From Shinella zoogloeoides (GTDB taxonomy: Bacteria; Pseudomonadota; Alphaproteobacteria; Rhizobiales; Rhizobiaceae), in assembly GCF_022682305.1 (NCBI RefSeq), contig NZ_CP093528.1, positions 1,129,501 through 1,193,500 on the forward strand: a DNA stretch of 64,000 bases, read 5' to 3'. This document shows positions 18,588-27,911 of the stretch, in pieces; position 1 is the stretch's first letter; each line of letters opens with the position of its first letter. The notes beneath the pieces were generated by a model. That model searched no databases. It was not told the DNA's origin and worked only from the letters and a program-made list of their open reading frames with translations. The translations under genes and the position numbers were made by a program.

Positions 18588-18612
18588 TAGCAAGCAAATA
18601 GATAGCAAGCTA
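18588..18612. promoter_or_regulatory. Candidate operator of the MarR-type regulator
   Basis: TAGCAAGC occurs twice, 15 bp apart (18588-18595 and 18603-18610). The whole block is also an imperfect palindrome, TAGC-N2-GC ... GC-N2-GCTA. It lies 21 bp before the regulator's ATG, and an AT-rich TAATAAT stretch follows at once. Autoregulation by the adjacent MarR protein is the natural inference. Confidence 0.42.
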
Positions 18613-18632
18613 ATAATATTCGGACTACCAAG

Positions 18633-19088
18633 ATGAACACGACCGACCCGCGCGAACGCCTTCTCGACGATCTCTCCCGCGTCCAGCGCAAGATGCGCGC
18701 CCTGTTCGACGCGCGCGTGAAGGAGAGGGGGCTGACGTTGCCCCGCGCCCGCGCCCTGCTGATCCTTGGCCGCGGCGCGCAGCTCAACCAGCGTGAGCTT
18801 GCTGAAGAACTCGATATCGAGACGCCGACGCTCGTGCGCCTGCTCGACGGCATGGAAAAGCAGGGCTTCATCGAGCGTCAGGCCGTGGAAGGCGACCGCC
18901 GCGCCAAGCAGATCGTCATGACAGACTACGGCGCGAAGGTCGCCAGGGAAGTGCTCGATCTCGCCCGCTCGCTGCGCGCCGACGTTCTGAAGAGCATCCC
19001 GACGGGCGACATGTCCACCACCGTCAAGGTCTTTGCCGTCATGGCGGAGAACATCGCCCAGAGCTGTCGGGAGAGCGTCGAGGCATGA
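18633..19088 (+). CDS. MarR-family transcriptional regulator
   Basis: 151 residues. The winged helix-turn-helix spans about 45-105, with LNQRELAEELDIETPTLVRLL as the recognition region and RQAVEGDRRAKQIVMT as the wing. It is encoded upstream of, and overlapping (ATGA), an EmrB-like efflux pump. It is therefore probably the local EmrR-type repressor, released by the pump substrates. The repeat block upstream is its likely binding site. Confidence 0.9.
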   Translation: MNTTDPRERLLDDLSRVQRKMRALFDARVKERGLTLPRARALLILGRGAQLNQRELAEELDIETPTLVRLLDGMEKQGFIERQAVEGDRRAKQIVMTDYGAKVAREVLDLARSLRADVLKSIPTGDMSTTVKVFAVMAENIAQSCRESVEA

Positions 19089-20755
19089 GCGCCGTTCCCG
19101 CCAGCGACACGCGCGGGCAGGAGGATGCAGCGGAACCGGTGGCGCAGCAGCCGGCCGCCCCGCCGCCGGCTCCCCCCGTCATAACGCCGCGACGCGCCGC
19201 CGCCTGCATGGCGGCCTCGACCCTGCTCGCCATGACGCAGGGTTTCGGCATGAACCTTGTCGCCGCCAATATCCCGCAGCTCCAAGGCCCCTTCGGCGCG
19301 ACCAGCGCGGAGGCCGTCTGGCTGATGGCGGCCTATATGGCGCCGAATGCCTCGCTGTCGCTCGCCCTCATCAAGATCCGCAACCAGTATGGCCTGCGCC
19401 ACTTCGCCGAGCTCGGCATCGCCGTCTTCCTCGTCGTCTCGGTGCTGCACATCTTCATCACCGACCTGCATTCCGCCATCGTGCTGCGCTTCTTCGCCGG
19501 CATCGCCGCCGCGCCGCTCTCCTCGCTCGGTTTCCTCTACATGCTGGAGGCCTTCACCCCGGCGCGCAAGCTGACGGTCGGCATCTCGCTGGCCTTGACC
19601 AATATCGGCCTCGCCGCGCCATTGACGCGCCTCATCTCCCCCGCGCTCATCGAGCTTGGCGGGGTAAGGGCCTTGCTCCATCTCGAAGTGGCGCTCGCCA
19701 TGCTCTCCTTCGCGGCGATCTATCTTCTGCCGCTGACGCCGATACCGCGCGCGAAGGTCATCGAGAAGCTCGACATCGTCAGCTATCTCTTCATCGCCAT
19801 CGGCTTCGGATCTGGCGCCGTCATCCTCGTCACCGGCCGCACCTACTGGTGGATGGAGGCCCAGTGGATCGGCGAGCTGCTGGTCGTCATGATCGGCGCG
19901 CTGACGGTCGCGGCCGTGCTGGAACTCAACCGGGAAAAGCCGCTGATCGACCTGCGCTGGCTGTTCAGCCGCGAGGTCCTGCATTTTGCCGCCGTCCTCG
20001 TCCTCTTCCGGCTGATGCTGGCCGAGCAGACGGCCGTTGCCAGCAACTTCTTCCAGATCATGGGGTTGCAGAATGACCAGCTCACGCGTCTTTACGGTGT
20101 CGTGGCGCTCGCCACGCTTGCCGGTGGCCTGCTTTGCGCGGTCATCATGAAGCCGGGCCGCGAGCCGGGCATCCACATGATCGCTCTGCTCCTGATCGGT
20201 GTCGGCGCGTTCCTGGACAGCCATGCGACGAACCTGACGCGTCCCGAGCAGATGTATCTCAGCCAGGCGATGATCGCCGCCGGGGGCAGCCTGTTCCTGC
20301 CGCCCGCCATCGCTGCCGGCTTCACCATGGCGCTGAAGAAGGGACCGCAATATATCCTCAGCTTCATCGTCGTCTTCCTGGTGACGCAGAGCCTTGGCGG
20401 CCTTGCCGGCTCGGCGCTGTTCGGCTCCTTCATCACGCTGCGCGAAAAATTCCACTCGAATGTTCTGGCGCAGGCGATGACGCTCACCGATCCGCTGGTC
20501 GCCGCGCGCGTCTCGCAGCTTTCCGCCGCCTATGGCCGCACGATCACCGACGCCGCCGTACTGAAGGCCGAGGGCGTCGCGCTGCTCGGCCAGCAGGTGA
20601 CGCGCGAGGCCAATGTGCTTGCCCATAATGACGCGTTCTTCGTCATCGCGCTGCTGGCGGTCGCCGCCGCCGCCGCGCTCGCCATCCACTGGATTTACAT
20701 TCGTATCAAGGAGGCCGCCGCACCCGTCGAGGGGCAGGCGGCCGTCGAAGGTTGA
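19085..20755 (+). CDS. DHA2-type MFS efflux pump (EmrB-like)
   Basis: 556 residues. A Pro/Ala-rich cytoplasmic N-terminus of about 35 residues precedes 12-14 membrane helices. The overall length and a large loop before the last helix fit the DHA2 family of proton-driven drug exporters. It pairs with the HlyD-like adaptor encoded next, forming an EmrAB-like tripartite pump with an outer-membrane channel encoded elsewhere. The stop overlaps an alternative TTG start of the adaptor gene; the pump gene itself overlaps marR by 4 nt. Confidence 0.9.
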   Translation: MSAVPASDTRGQEDAAEPVAQQPAAPPPAPPVITPRRAAACMAASTLLAMTQGFGMNLVAANIPQLQGPFGATSAEAVWLMAAYMAPNASLSLALIKIRNQYGLRHFAELGIAVFLVVSVLHIFITDLHSAIVLRFFAGIAAAPLSSLGFLYMLEAFTPARKLTVGISLALTNIGLAAPLTRLISPALIELGGVRALLHLEVALAMLSFAAIYLLPLTPIPRAKVIEKLDIVSYLFIAIGFGSGAVILVTGRTYWWMEAQWIGELLVVMIGALTVAAVLELNREKPLIDLRWLFSREVLHFAAVLVLFRLMLAEQTAVASNFFQIMGLQNDQLTRLYGVVALATLAGGLLCAVIMKPGREPGIHMIALLLIGVGAFLDSHATNLTRPEQMYLSQAMIAAGGSLFLPPAIAAGFTMALKKGPQYILSFIVVFLVTQSLGGLAGSALFGSFITLREKFHSNVLAQAMTLTDPLVAARVSQLSAAYGRTITDAAVLKAEGVALLGQQVTREANVLAHNDAFFVIALLAVAAAAALAIHWIYIRIKEAAAPVEGQAAVEG

Positions 20756-20760
20756 CCGAC

Positions 20761-21798
20761 ATGAAGCAATATATCCGCAACACCGCCACGACCCTCGCCG
20801 TCGTCCTCGGCATCGTCGGTATCGGCGCCGTGCTCTACGCCTGGCAGCTCCCGCCCTTTGCGAGCGATGTCCAGACCACGGACAACGCCTATGTGCGCGG
20901 CTACGTGACGCTGATCAGCCCGCAACTCGCCGGCTACATCACGGACGTTCCGGTGAAGGACTACGAGGCCGTCAAGGCCGGGCAGGTGCTCGCCCGCCTC
21001 GATGACCGCATCTATCGCCAGAAGGTCGAGCAGGCCAAGGCCACGCTCGCCAGCCAGACGGCGGCGCTCGCCAATTCCGAGCAGCAGGAAAACGCGGCGC
21101 GGGCGCGCATCGGCGCCAGTGAGGCGGCGCTTGCCAGTGCCAAGGCGGCCCGCCGCCGGGCCGAGGAGAACTGGAACCGCATCGAGGAGCTTTCCGGCAA
21201 GGGCATCGCCACCCAGAGCGACCGCGAACAGAGCCGCACCGCGCTCGACCAGGCGGAAGCGTCGGTCTCTCAGGCCGAGGCGAGCCTGGAAGTGTCGAAA
21301 CAGGACCTGCAGACCATCATCGTCGGCCGCGATTCCCTTCGCGCGGCGGTGGCGGGTGCGCAGGCCTCGGTGGAGCTGGCGAAGATCGACCTTTCCAACA
21401 CGGTCATCACCGCCCCGCGCGACGGTGTGGTGGGGGAGGTCGGCGTAAAGCTCGGCCAGTATGTCGCCGCCGGCACCCAGCTCATGGCCGTCGTGCCGCA
21501 CGATACCTGGGTCATCGCCAATTTCAAGGAAACGCAGCTTGCCTATATCAAGCCCGGGCAGAAGGTCGAGGTCAGTGTCGATGCGTTGAAGCACGCAAGG
21601 CTGACCGGCCGTGTTGAACGCTTCTCGCCGGCCGCCGGCTCGGAATTCAGCGTCATCAGGCCGGACAACGCGACCGGTAATTTCACCAAGGTCGCCCAGC
21701 GCATTCCGGTGCGCATCGCCATCGACGAAGGGCAGGACCTTGCGAAGTATCTCGCACCGGGATTGTCGGTGGTGGTGACGACGGTGGTCGGGGAGTAG
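20761..21798 (+). CDS. HlyD/EmrA-type membrane fusion protein
   Basis: 345 residues from ATG 20761; a TTG at 20752 overlapping the pump stop is possible. One N-terminal transmembrane helix (about 8-28) is followed by the biotinyl-lipoyl half-motif, a long coiled-coil hairpin (about 90-190) and a beta-barrel domain containing TVITAPRDGVVGEVGVKLGQYV. It is the periplasmic adaptor for the adjacent MFS pump. A RIME-like repeat follows 12 nt after its stop. Confidence 0.92.
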   Translation: MKQYIRNTATTLAVVLGIVGIGAVLYAWQLPPFASDVQTTDNAYVRGYVTLISPQLAGYITDVPVKDYEAVKAGQVLARLDDRIYRQKVEQAKATLASQTAALANSEQQENAARARIGASEAALASAKAARRRAEENWNRIEELSGKGIATQSDREQSRTALDQAEASVSQAEASLEVSKQDLQTIIVGRDSLRAAVAGAQASVELAKIDLSNTVITAPRDGVVGEVGVKLGQYVAAGTQLMAVVPHDTWVIANFKETQLAYIKPGQKVEVSVDALKHARLTGRVERFSPAAGSEFSVIRPDNATGNFTKVAQRIPVRIAIDEGQDLAKYLAPGLSVVVTTVVGE

Positions 21799-21810
21799 GC
21801 GGTAGCGCTG

Positions 21811-21967
21811 CCCCTCATCCGCCTGCCGGCACCTTCTCCCCGCAGGCGGGGAGACGGGAGGGATGCCACGCCTTCTGCAAGCGCGACGTTTTTTGACTGG
21901 GAAAGAGAGCGCCGCATATTCCTTCTCCCCGCTTGCGGGGAGAAGGTGGCGGCAGCCGGATGAGGGG
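21811..21967. repeat. RIME-like palindromic intergenic element, copy A
   Basis: The element starts CCCCTCATCCG and ends CGGATGAGGGG, so its ends are inverted repeats. Inside are two palindromes; the right one, CCTTCTCCCCGC-TT-GCGGGGAGAAGG, is perfect. It resembles the Rhizobium-specific intergenic mosaic elements known from rhizobial genomes. It lies between the convergent emrA-like and SDR genes. A related copy is at 44554-44681. Confidence 0.75.
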
Positions 21968-21982
21968 CTGTCGGCCCCCGCC

Positions 21983-22723
21983 TCACTCCGGCAGGCGATA
22001 ATCCAGCAGACGCCCTTGACGCATGTCGTAGAGCTTGCCCGTTTCCGCATAGTCGCGAGAAACCAACGGCAGGATCGCCTTCGCCACCTCGGAAGGATGC
22101 TGCACCGTCGAAGGATCCTCGCCGGGAATGGCCTGTGCGCGCATGGCGGTACGGGTCGCGCCCGGATCGAAGGAGGTGATGCGCAGCGCCGTGCGCTGCG
22201 TCTCGCCGGCCCAGGTGCGGGCAAGCGCCTCGACGGCCGCCTTGGAGGCGGAGTAGGGGCCCCAGAAGGGCTTGCACTTGTGCGCGGCGCTGGAGGAGAG
22301 GATGACGGCGCGGCCGGCGTCGGAACGCGCCAGCAGCGGCTCGACCGAGCGGATGAGACGCCAGGTCGCCGTGACGTTGATCGTCATGACCTTGTCGAAC
22401 ACCTTCGCCTCAACATGGCCGATGGGCGAGATCGTGCCCAGCACGCCGGCATTGGCGACGAGGATGTCGAGCTTGCCCCAGCGCTCGAAGATCGAGCCGC
22501 CGAGCTTGTCGATGGCCGCCATGTCGGCAAGGTCGAAGGGCACCAGCGTGGCGCTGCCGCCGATTTCCTTGATCGCATCGTCCAGCTCTTCCAGCCCCCC
22601 GACGGTGCGCGCGCAGGCGATGACATGCGCACCGGCCTTCGCCAGTTCCAGGGCGGTGAAATAGCCGATGCCGCGCGACGCGCCGGTGACCAGCGCGATG
22701 CGGTCTTTCAGGTCGATGCTCAT
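21983..22723 (-). CDS. SDR-family oxidoreductase
   Basis: 246 residues. It has the classical short-chain dehydrogenase layout: cofactor motif TGASRGIG (14-21), NAG (VANAGVLG), catalytic Ser in ILSSSAA and Y-x3-K in YSASKAAVE. It binds NAD(P)(H). The substrate is unknown; the sequence does not single out fatty-acid synthesis. It is co-directional with purF, 11 nt apart, and probably transcribed with it. Confidence 0.88.
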   Translation of the reverse strand: MSIDLKDRIALVTGASRGIGYFTALELAKAGAHVIACARTVGGLEELDDAIKEIGGSATLVPFDLADMAAIDKLGGSIFERWGKLDILVANAGVLGTISPIGHVEAKVFDKVMTINVTATWRLIRSVEPLLARSDAGRAVILSSSAAHKCKPFWGPYSASKAAVEALARTWAGETQRTALRITSFDPGATRTAMRAQAIPGEDPSTVQHPSEVAKAILPLVSRDYAETGKLYDMRQGRLLDYRLPE

Positions 22724-22734
22724 GATGTCTTCAA

Positions 22735-24228
22735 TTATCCGTTGCTTGCCAGAACCGAGACCTTCCGTCCCATCGTCTCGCCTTCCTTGTCAAGGAGGCG
22801 CGTCGGATAGTCGCCGGTGAAGTAGTGGTCGGTGAACTGCGGGCGGGCCGGGTTGCGGTCCTCGCCGCCGACGGCGCGGTACAGGCCGTCGATGGAGAGG
22901 AACTCCAGCGAATCCGCGCCGATATATTTCGCCATCGCCTTGACGTCGTTGTACTGGTTGGCGAGTAGCTTGTCGCGGTCCGGCGTGTCGATGCCGTAGA
23001 AGTCCGGGTAGAAGATCATGGGGCTGGCGACGCGCAGATGCACTTCCCTGGCGCCGGCTTCGCGGATCATCTGCACGATCTTCAGCGACGTTGTGCCGCG
23101 CACGATGGAATCGTCCACGAGGATCACGCGCTTGCCGGCGATCATCGCGCGGTTTGCCGAATGCTTCAGTTTCACGCCGAAGGCGCGGATCTGCTGCGTC
23201 GGCTCGATGAAGGTGCGGCCGACATAGTGGTTGCGGATGATGCCGTATTCGAAGGGGATGCCGCTTTGCTGGGCATAGCCGAGCGCCGCGGGTGTGCCGC
23301 CGTCCGGCACGGGCACGACCACGTCGCCTTCGACCGGATGTTCCTTGGCAAGGTTCATGCCCATGTTCTTGCGCGCCACATAGACGCTGCGGCCGCCGAC
23401 GACCGAATCGGGACGGGCGAAATAGACATATTCGAAAAGGCAGAGGCGTTCGGGCTGCGGATTGCCGGACTTGCGCGCCTCGACGGTGATGGAGCCGTCC
23501 GGCTGGAGTTCGCAGATGACGATCTCGCCGTTCTCGACGTCGCGGACATACTTGGCGCCGATGATGTCGAGCGCGCAGGTTTCGGATGCGAAGATCGGCT
23601 TGCCGTCCAGCTCGCCCATGACCAGCGGGCGGATGCCGGTGGGGTCGCGCGCGGCGATCAGCTTGGTGCGGGTGATGCCGAGCATCGAATAGCCGCCCTC
23701 CATCTGGCGGATGGCGTCGATGAAGCGGTCGGTGGAGTTGGTGTAGCGCGAGCGGGCAATAAGGTGCAGCACGACTTCCGTGTCGGAGGTCGACTGACAG
23801 ATCGCGCCACCGGCGATGAGCTGGCGGCGCAGCGTCAGGCCGTTGGTGAAGTTGCCGTTATGGGCGACGGCGATGCCGCCGACTTCCAGTTCGGCGAAGA
23901 GCGGCTGCACGTTGCGCAGCGCCACCTCCCCGGTGGTGGAGTAACGCGTGTGGCCGATCGCCATGTTGCCGGGAAGCTTCGCCAGCGTCACCGGGTTCGT
24001 ATAGTGGTCGCCGACGAGGCCCATGTGCTTTTCGGTGTTGAACTGCTTGCCGTCGAAGGAGACGATGCCCGCCGCCTCCTGGCCGCGATGCTGGAGCGCA
24101 TGCAGGCCGAGCGCCGTCAGCGTGGCGGCTTCCGGATGGCCGAGAATGCCGAAGACGCCGCATTCCTCGTGAAGCGTATCGCCGTCGAGATCGTCGTCGT
24201 GGCGGCCGGGGAACTCAAAATCGCTCAT
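22735..24228 (-). CDS. purF: Amidophosphoribosyltransferase
   Basis: 497 residues from the ATG at 24228. It is the first committed enzyme of purine synthesis, making phosphoribosylamine from PRPP and glutamine. A short propeptide precedes C23 of EECGVFGI, the N-terminal nucleophile of the glutaminase domain. The PRPP motif VILVDDSIVRGTTS lies in the C-terminal phosphoribosyltransferase half. The open frame upstream of 24228 has no coding character. A cvpA gene lies just upstream, as in many bacteria. Confidence 0.97.
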   Translation of the reverse strand: MSDFEFPGRHDDDLDGDTLHEECGVFGILGHPEAATLTALGLHALQHRGQEAAGIVSFDGKQFNTEKHMGLVGDHYTNPVTLAKLPGNMAIGHTRYSTTGEVALRNVQPLFAELEVGGIAVAHNGNFTNGLTLRRQLIAGGAICQSTSDTEVVLHLIARSRYTNSTDRFIDAIRQMEGGYSMLGITRTKLIAARDPTGIRPLVMGELDGKPIFASETCALDIIGAKYVRDVENGEIVICELQPDGSITVEARKSGNPQPERLCLFEYVYFARPDSVVGGRSVYVARKNMGMNLAKEHPVEGDVVVPVPDGGTPAALGYAQQSGIPFEYGIIRNHYVGRTFIEPTQQIRAFGVKLKHSANRAMIAGKRVILVDDSIVRGTTSLKIVQMIREAGAREVHLRVASPMIFYPDFYGIDTPDRDKLLANQYNDVKAMAKYIGADSLEFLSIDGLYRAVGGEDRNPARPQFTDHYFTGDYPTRLLDKEGETMGRKVSVLASNG

Positions 24229-24428
24229 TGCTGCAAGCCTTTGCTCGGGACCGTAAGAGGTTGCACGGGTTACTCGGGTCGTCGCTGCGCCCGGCAGGGC
24301 CCATATGGGGTTTGCCGAAAGCATTTGCCACCGAGGCCCGGAAGCGTCAGTGGCTGATATCGTATCCTACCAAAAAATCGGGGAGCCTGCCTTGGTCATT
24401 TCGGGCTGCGGCGGCTCCCCTGATCGAT

Positions 24429-25040
24429 TTATCCGTTGGTGGCGGGCGTTTCTTCGGCCGGAGCCTGGTTCGTGCCGCCGCTCGCGCCGTCCGGGTCCTC
24501 CGTCGCACCGCCTTCTCCCGCGCCGGCCTTGCCGCGCAGGCGGTCGAGGATCGTCGCGTCGGCGTCTTCCGGCAGCAGCGCCACGAGGCGCGAGCCGAGA
24601 TTGTCGAGAAGCGGCTTGGACTTGGCCGTGGTGACCCAGGTCGGCTGCTGTTGCGGGGCGACCAGCCAGTTGAAGAACAGCATGGCGACGACGACGAGCA
24701 GGATGCCGCGGGCCGCGCCGAACAGGAAGCCGAGTGTGCGGTCAAGCGCGCCGACGCGGCTGTCGATGATGAAATCGGCGATGCGCATGGTGATGAAGGA
24801 AATCACGATGAGCGCGACGAGGAAGACGGCGGCGGCGGAGCCGACCATCGCGACCGTGTCGCTCGTCGTGTAGTCCTTCGCATAGGGCAGCAGCACCGGA
24901 TAGAGGAAGTAGGCGGCTGCGGCAGCACCCACCCAGCTTGCGACGGAAAGCACTTCGCGCGAGAAACCGCGCACCATCGCCAGCACCGCCGAAAACAGCG
25001 CGACACCGATGACGATACCGTCGAGAATTGTGATGGGCAT
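24429..25040 (-). CDS. cvpA: CvpA family membrane protein
   Basis: 203 residues from the ATG at 25040. Four membrane helices occupy about 5-125 (ILDGIVIGVALFSAVLAMVRG is the typical start) and a Gly/Ala-rich cytoplasmic tail ends the protein. CvpA was named for colicin V production and is linked to envelope integrity; the mechanism is unknown. Association with purF is classical. Confidence 0.92.
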   Translation of the reverse strand: MPITILDGIVIGVALFSAVLAMVRGFSREVLSVASWVGAAAAAYFLYPVLLPYAKDYTTSDTVAMVGSAAAVFLVALIVISFITMRIADFIIDSRVGALDRTLGFLFGAARGILLVVVAMLFFNWLVAPQQQPTWVTTAKSKPLLDNLGSRLVALLPEDADATILDRLRGKAGAGEGGATEDPDGASGGTNQAPAEETPATNG

Positions 25041-25179
25041 GTTCGTCCTACTCCAAACCCGAAATGTCGCCGGCCCCATATCCCGTGCGGGGCCAACTTA
25101 GCGGAAGGCGTCGCCGCCGTCCCGGTTCGGCACAGATGAAGTCCCGTTTCCCACAGGGCTTTGTCCGTGCCGGAGGGCG

Positions 25180-26583
25180 TCAGACGTCCTCGTCTTCCCG
25201 CTTCAGGGCGCTTTTCGATCCGGCAATGCGCGCCACCAGATCCGGCAGGCTGTCGATCTCGCTCCATCGGCCGCCTGCGCCCTTGGGCAGATCGGCGGAA
25301 CCGGCGGGCAACACGGCCTGCGAAAAACCCAGCTTTTCGGCCTCCTTGAGGCGCTGGGCGGTGTGCGCAACCGGGCGAATGGCGCCCGACAGGCTGACTT
25401 CGCCGAAATAGACGCAATCGGCGGGAAGGGCAAGTCCGGCAAGCGAGGAAACGAGCGCGGACGCGACGGCAAGGTCCGCCGCCGGTTCCGAGATGCGATA
25501 GCCGCCGGCAACGTTGAGGTAAACGTCGTGCTGGCCAAGCCGCACGCCGCAATGGGCCTCCAGCACCGCGAGAATCATCGAAAGCCGCGCCGAATCCCAG
25601 CCAACGACCGCGCGGCGCGGCGTGCCGAGCGAGGTGGGAGCGACCAGCGCCTGTACTTCCACGAGCACCGGCCGGGTGCCTTCCATGCCGGCGAAGACGG
25701 CCGCGCCCGGCGATTTCGCATTGCGTTCGCCAAGGAAGAGTTCGGAGGGATTGGAGACCTCGCGCAGGCCCTTGTCGGACATTTCGAAGACGCCGATCTC
25801 GTCGGTCGGGCCGAAGCGGTTCTTCACCGTGCGCAGGATGCGGTAGTGGTGACCGCGGTCGCCCTCGAAATAGAGCACGGCGTCGACCATGTGCTCGACG
25901 ACGCGCGGGCCGGCGATCTGGCCTTCCTTGGTGACGTGGCCGACCAGCACCATGGCCGCGCCCGTCTGCTTGGCGAAGCGGATCATCGCCTGCACGCCGG
26001 TGCGCACCTGCGTCACCGTGCCGGGCGCCGCCTCCGCCGTGTCGCTCCACAGCGTCTGGATCGAATCGATGATCACGAGGTCCGGCCGCTTGCCCTCGCC
26101 GACGGTGGCGAGGATATCCTCCACGTTCGTCTCGGCGGCGAGCAGCACGTCGGTCTCGGCGGCTTGCAGGCGCTGGGCGCGCAGGCGCACCTGCGCCACC
26201 GCCTCCTCGCCCGAAACGTAGATGATGCGATGCCCCCTTCGGGAGAGGGCGGCGGCGGCCTGCATGAGGAGCGTCGACTTGCCGATGCCGGGATCGCCGC
26301 CGATCAGCACCGCCGAGCCGCGCACGAAGCCGCCGCCGGTCGCCCGGTCGAGTTCACCGATGCCGGTATGGATGCGCGGGGCTTCCTCGATTTCACCCGA
26401 CAGTGCCGTCAGCGCTACCGGCCGGCCCTTCTTCGGCACCTTGCCGGGGCCGGAGCCGATGCCGCCCATCGGGTCTTCCTCGACGACGGTGTTCCACTCG
26501 CCGCAGCCCTCGCATTTCCCGACCCAGCGGGAATGAGCAGTGCCGCAGTTCTGGCAGACGAATTGGGTGCGGGCTTTCGCCAT
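25180..26583 (-). CDS. radA: DNA repair protein RadA (Sms)
   Basis: 467 residues. It has an N-terminal C4 zinc finger (C10, C13, C24, C27), a RecA-like ATPase with Walker A GGDPGIGKST, the RadA-specific KNRFG motif, and a C-terminal Lon-protease-like domain. It is a branch-migration helicase in recombination. The order radA-cvpA-purF is kept on one strand, with alr upstream across 56 bp. Confidence 0.97.
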   Translation of the reverse strand: MAKARTQFVCQNCGTAHSRWVGKCEGCGEWNTVVEEDPMGGIGSGPGKVPKKGRPVALTALSGEIEEAPRIHTGIGELDRATGGGFVRGSAVLIGGDPGIGKSTLLMQAAAALSRRGHRIIYVSGEEAVAQVRLRAQRLQAAETDVLLAAETNVEDILATVGEGKRPDLVIIDSIQTLWSDTAEAAPGTVTQVRTGVQAMIRFAKQTGAAMVLVGHVTKEGQIAGPRVVEHMVDAVLYFEGDRGHHYRILRTVKNRFGPTDEIGVFEMSDKGLREVSNPSELFLGERNAKSPGAAVFAGMEGTRPVLVEVQALVAPTSLGTPRRAVVGWDSARLSMILAVLEAHCGVRLGQHDVYLNVAGGYRISEPAADLAVASALVSSLAGLALPADCVYFGEVSLSGAIRPVAHTAQRLKEAEKLGFSQAVLPAGSADLPKGAGGRWSEIDSLPDLVARIAGSKSALKREDEDV

Positions 26584-26639
26584 GAAGATCGCTTTCCTGA
26601 ATCACTGGAAAGCCCATTAGCACAAAACAGGAACATGTC

Positions 26640-27809
26640 CTATTTTTTCGCGGCCTCGTAGCGCCGTTCGTAGCGGTGGCCGAGGCCGGTCAGAAGTTCG
26701 TAGTCGATGGTGCCGCCAGCGCGGGCGACGTCCTCGATGGGCATGTTGCGGCCGAACAGCTCGATGAAGTCGCCGGCGCGCACGCTGCCGGGCGGCAGGT
26801 CGGTCACGTCGAAATGGGAAAGGTCCATCGTCACGCGGCCGGTCAGCGGCACGGCACGGCCATGCAGCACGCCACTTGCCCCGGCAATGCCCGCGGCGCG
26901 CAGCGGCACGCCGGAGCCGGAGAGGCTGCGCATGTAGCCGTCCGCATAGCCGATGGCCGCGACGGCGATGCGCGTGTCGCGGGCAAGCACCGTCGATGCG
27001 CCGTAGCTGACGCTCTCCCCGGCCTTGGCCTCGCGCACCTGCAGGATGCGCGCCTCGGCGGTGACGACCGACTTCATCGGGTTCGGGACGCCGTTGACCG
27101 CCGCCCCGCCATAGAGCGCGATACCGGGGCGGGTGAGGGTGAAATGATAGTCCTCGCCGAGGAAGACGCCGGCCGAGTTGGCAAGCGTCGCGTCGATATC
27201 GTCGAAGGCTTTCACGACACTGCGGAAGCGCTGGAGCTGCTGGCGGTTGAGCGGATGGGCCGGATCGTCGGCGCAGGCGAGGTGGCTCAGCAGCATGATC
27301 GGCGCGAAGCTCGCCGGCCGTGCGGCATCCTCGGCGAGCGCCAGCGCATCCTCGACGCTGAGGCCGAGGCGGTTCATGCCGGTATCGACATGCAGCACGC
27401 AGGGCAGGTCCCCGCCCTCGGCGATCGCCGCCATGAAGACGACGAGCTGTTCCTCCGAGACGATGACCGGCACGAGGTCGAAGTCGAAGAACAGCCGCTC
27501 GGAGCCGGCCCACATGCCGGACAGCACATAGATGCGCACATCCGGCAGGAGGCCGCGAAGCGCCGCGCCTTCGGCGGGCGTCGCGACGAAGAAATCCCGC
27601 GCGCCGGCATGATGGAAGGTTTTTGCCGCCGGCTCCAGTCCGATGCCGTAGGCGTCGGCCTTCAGCACCGCGGCCGTGCGCGCCGCGCCCGAGCGGCGGG
27701 CCATGGTCCGCCAGTTGTCGGCGAGCGCGGAAAGATCGATCGTCAGGCGGGCGTGATCCTCGCCGGCGACGGGCAGGGTGGGGCGTGCGTGCGGATGATG
27801 ATGGCTCAT
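26640..27809 (-). CDS. alr: Alanine racemase
   Basis: 389 residues from the ATG at 27809. It makes D-alanine for peptidoglycan. The PLP lysine is K50 in AVLKADAYGIG, and the catalytic tyrosine lies in SVSYGAST. The N-terminus is His-rich (MSHHHPHARP). The open frame extends further upstream but that region overlaps the promoter of the divergent gene at 27912. Confidence 0.95.
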   Translation of the reverse strand: MSHHHPHARPTLPVAGEDHARLTIDLSALADNWRTMARRSGAARTAAVLKADAYGIGLEPAAKTFHHAGARDFFVATPAEGAALRGLLPDVRIYVLSGMWAGSERLFFDFDLVPVIVSEEQLVVFMAAIAEGGDLPCVLHVDTGMNRLGLSVEDALALAEDAARPASFAPIMLLSHLACADDPAHPLNRQQLQRFRSVVKAFDDIDATLANSAGVFLGEDYHFTLTRPGIALYGGAAVNGVPNPMKSVVTAEARILQVREAKAGESVSYGASTVLARDTRIAVAAIGYADGYMRSLSGSGVPLRAAGIAGASGVLHGRAVPLTGRVTMDLSHFDVTDLPPGSVRAGDFIELFGRNMPIEDVARAGGTIDYELLTGLGHRYERRYEAAKK

Positions 27810-27911
27810 GGCTATGAATACAGCCTGTGGACCGTGGCGGCAATATACCCGGCCGGCGCATTGCGGTGGCGATGCCCGCTCTCTAAGGTGCGCCGCAGAA
27901 CGGGGAATTGC

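Noticed and set aside
21811..21967. CRISPR-like or insertion-sequence origin of the palindromic repeats.
   Set aside because: There are only two diverged copies, 22 kb apart, with no spacer array, no cas genes and no transposase. A RIME-type mosaic element fits better.
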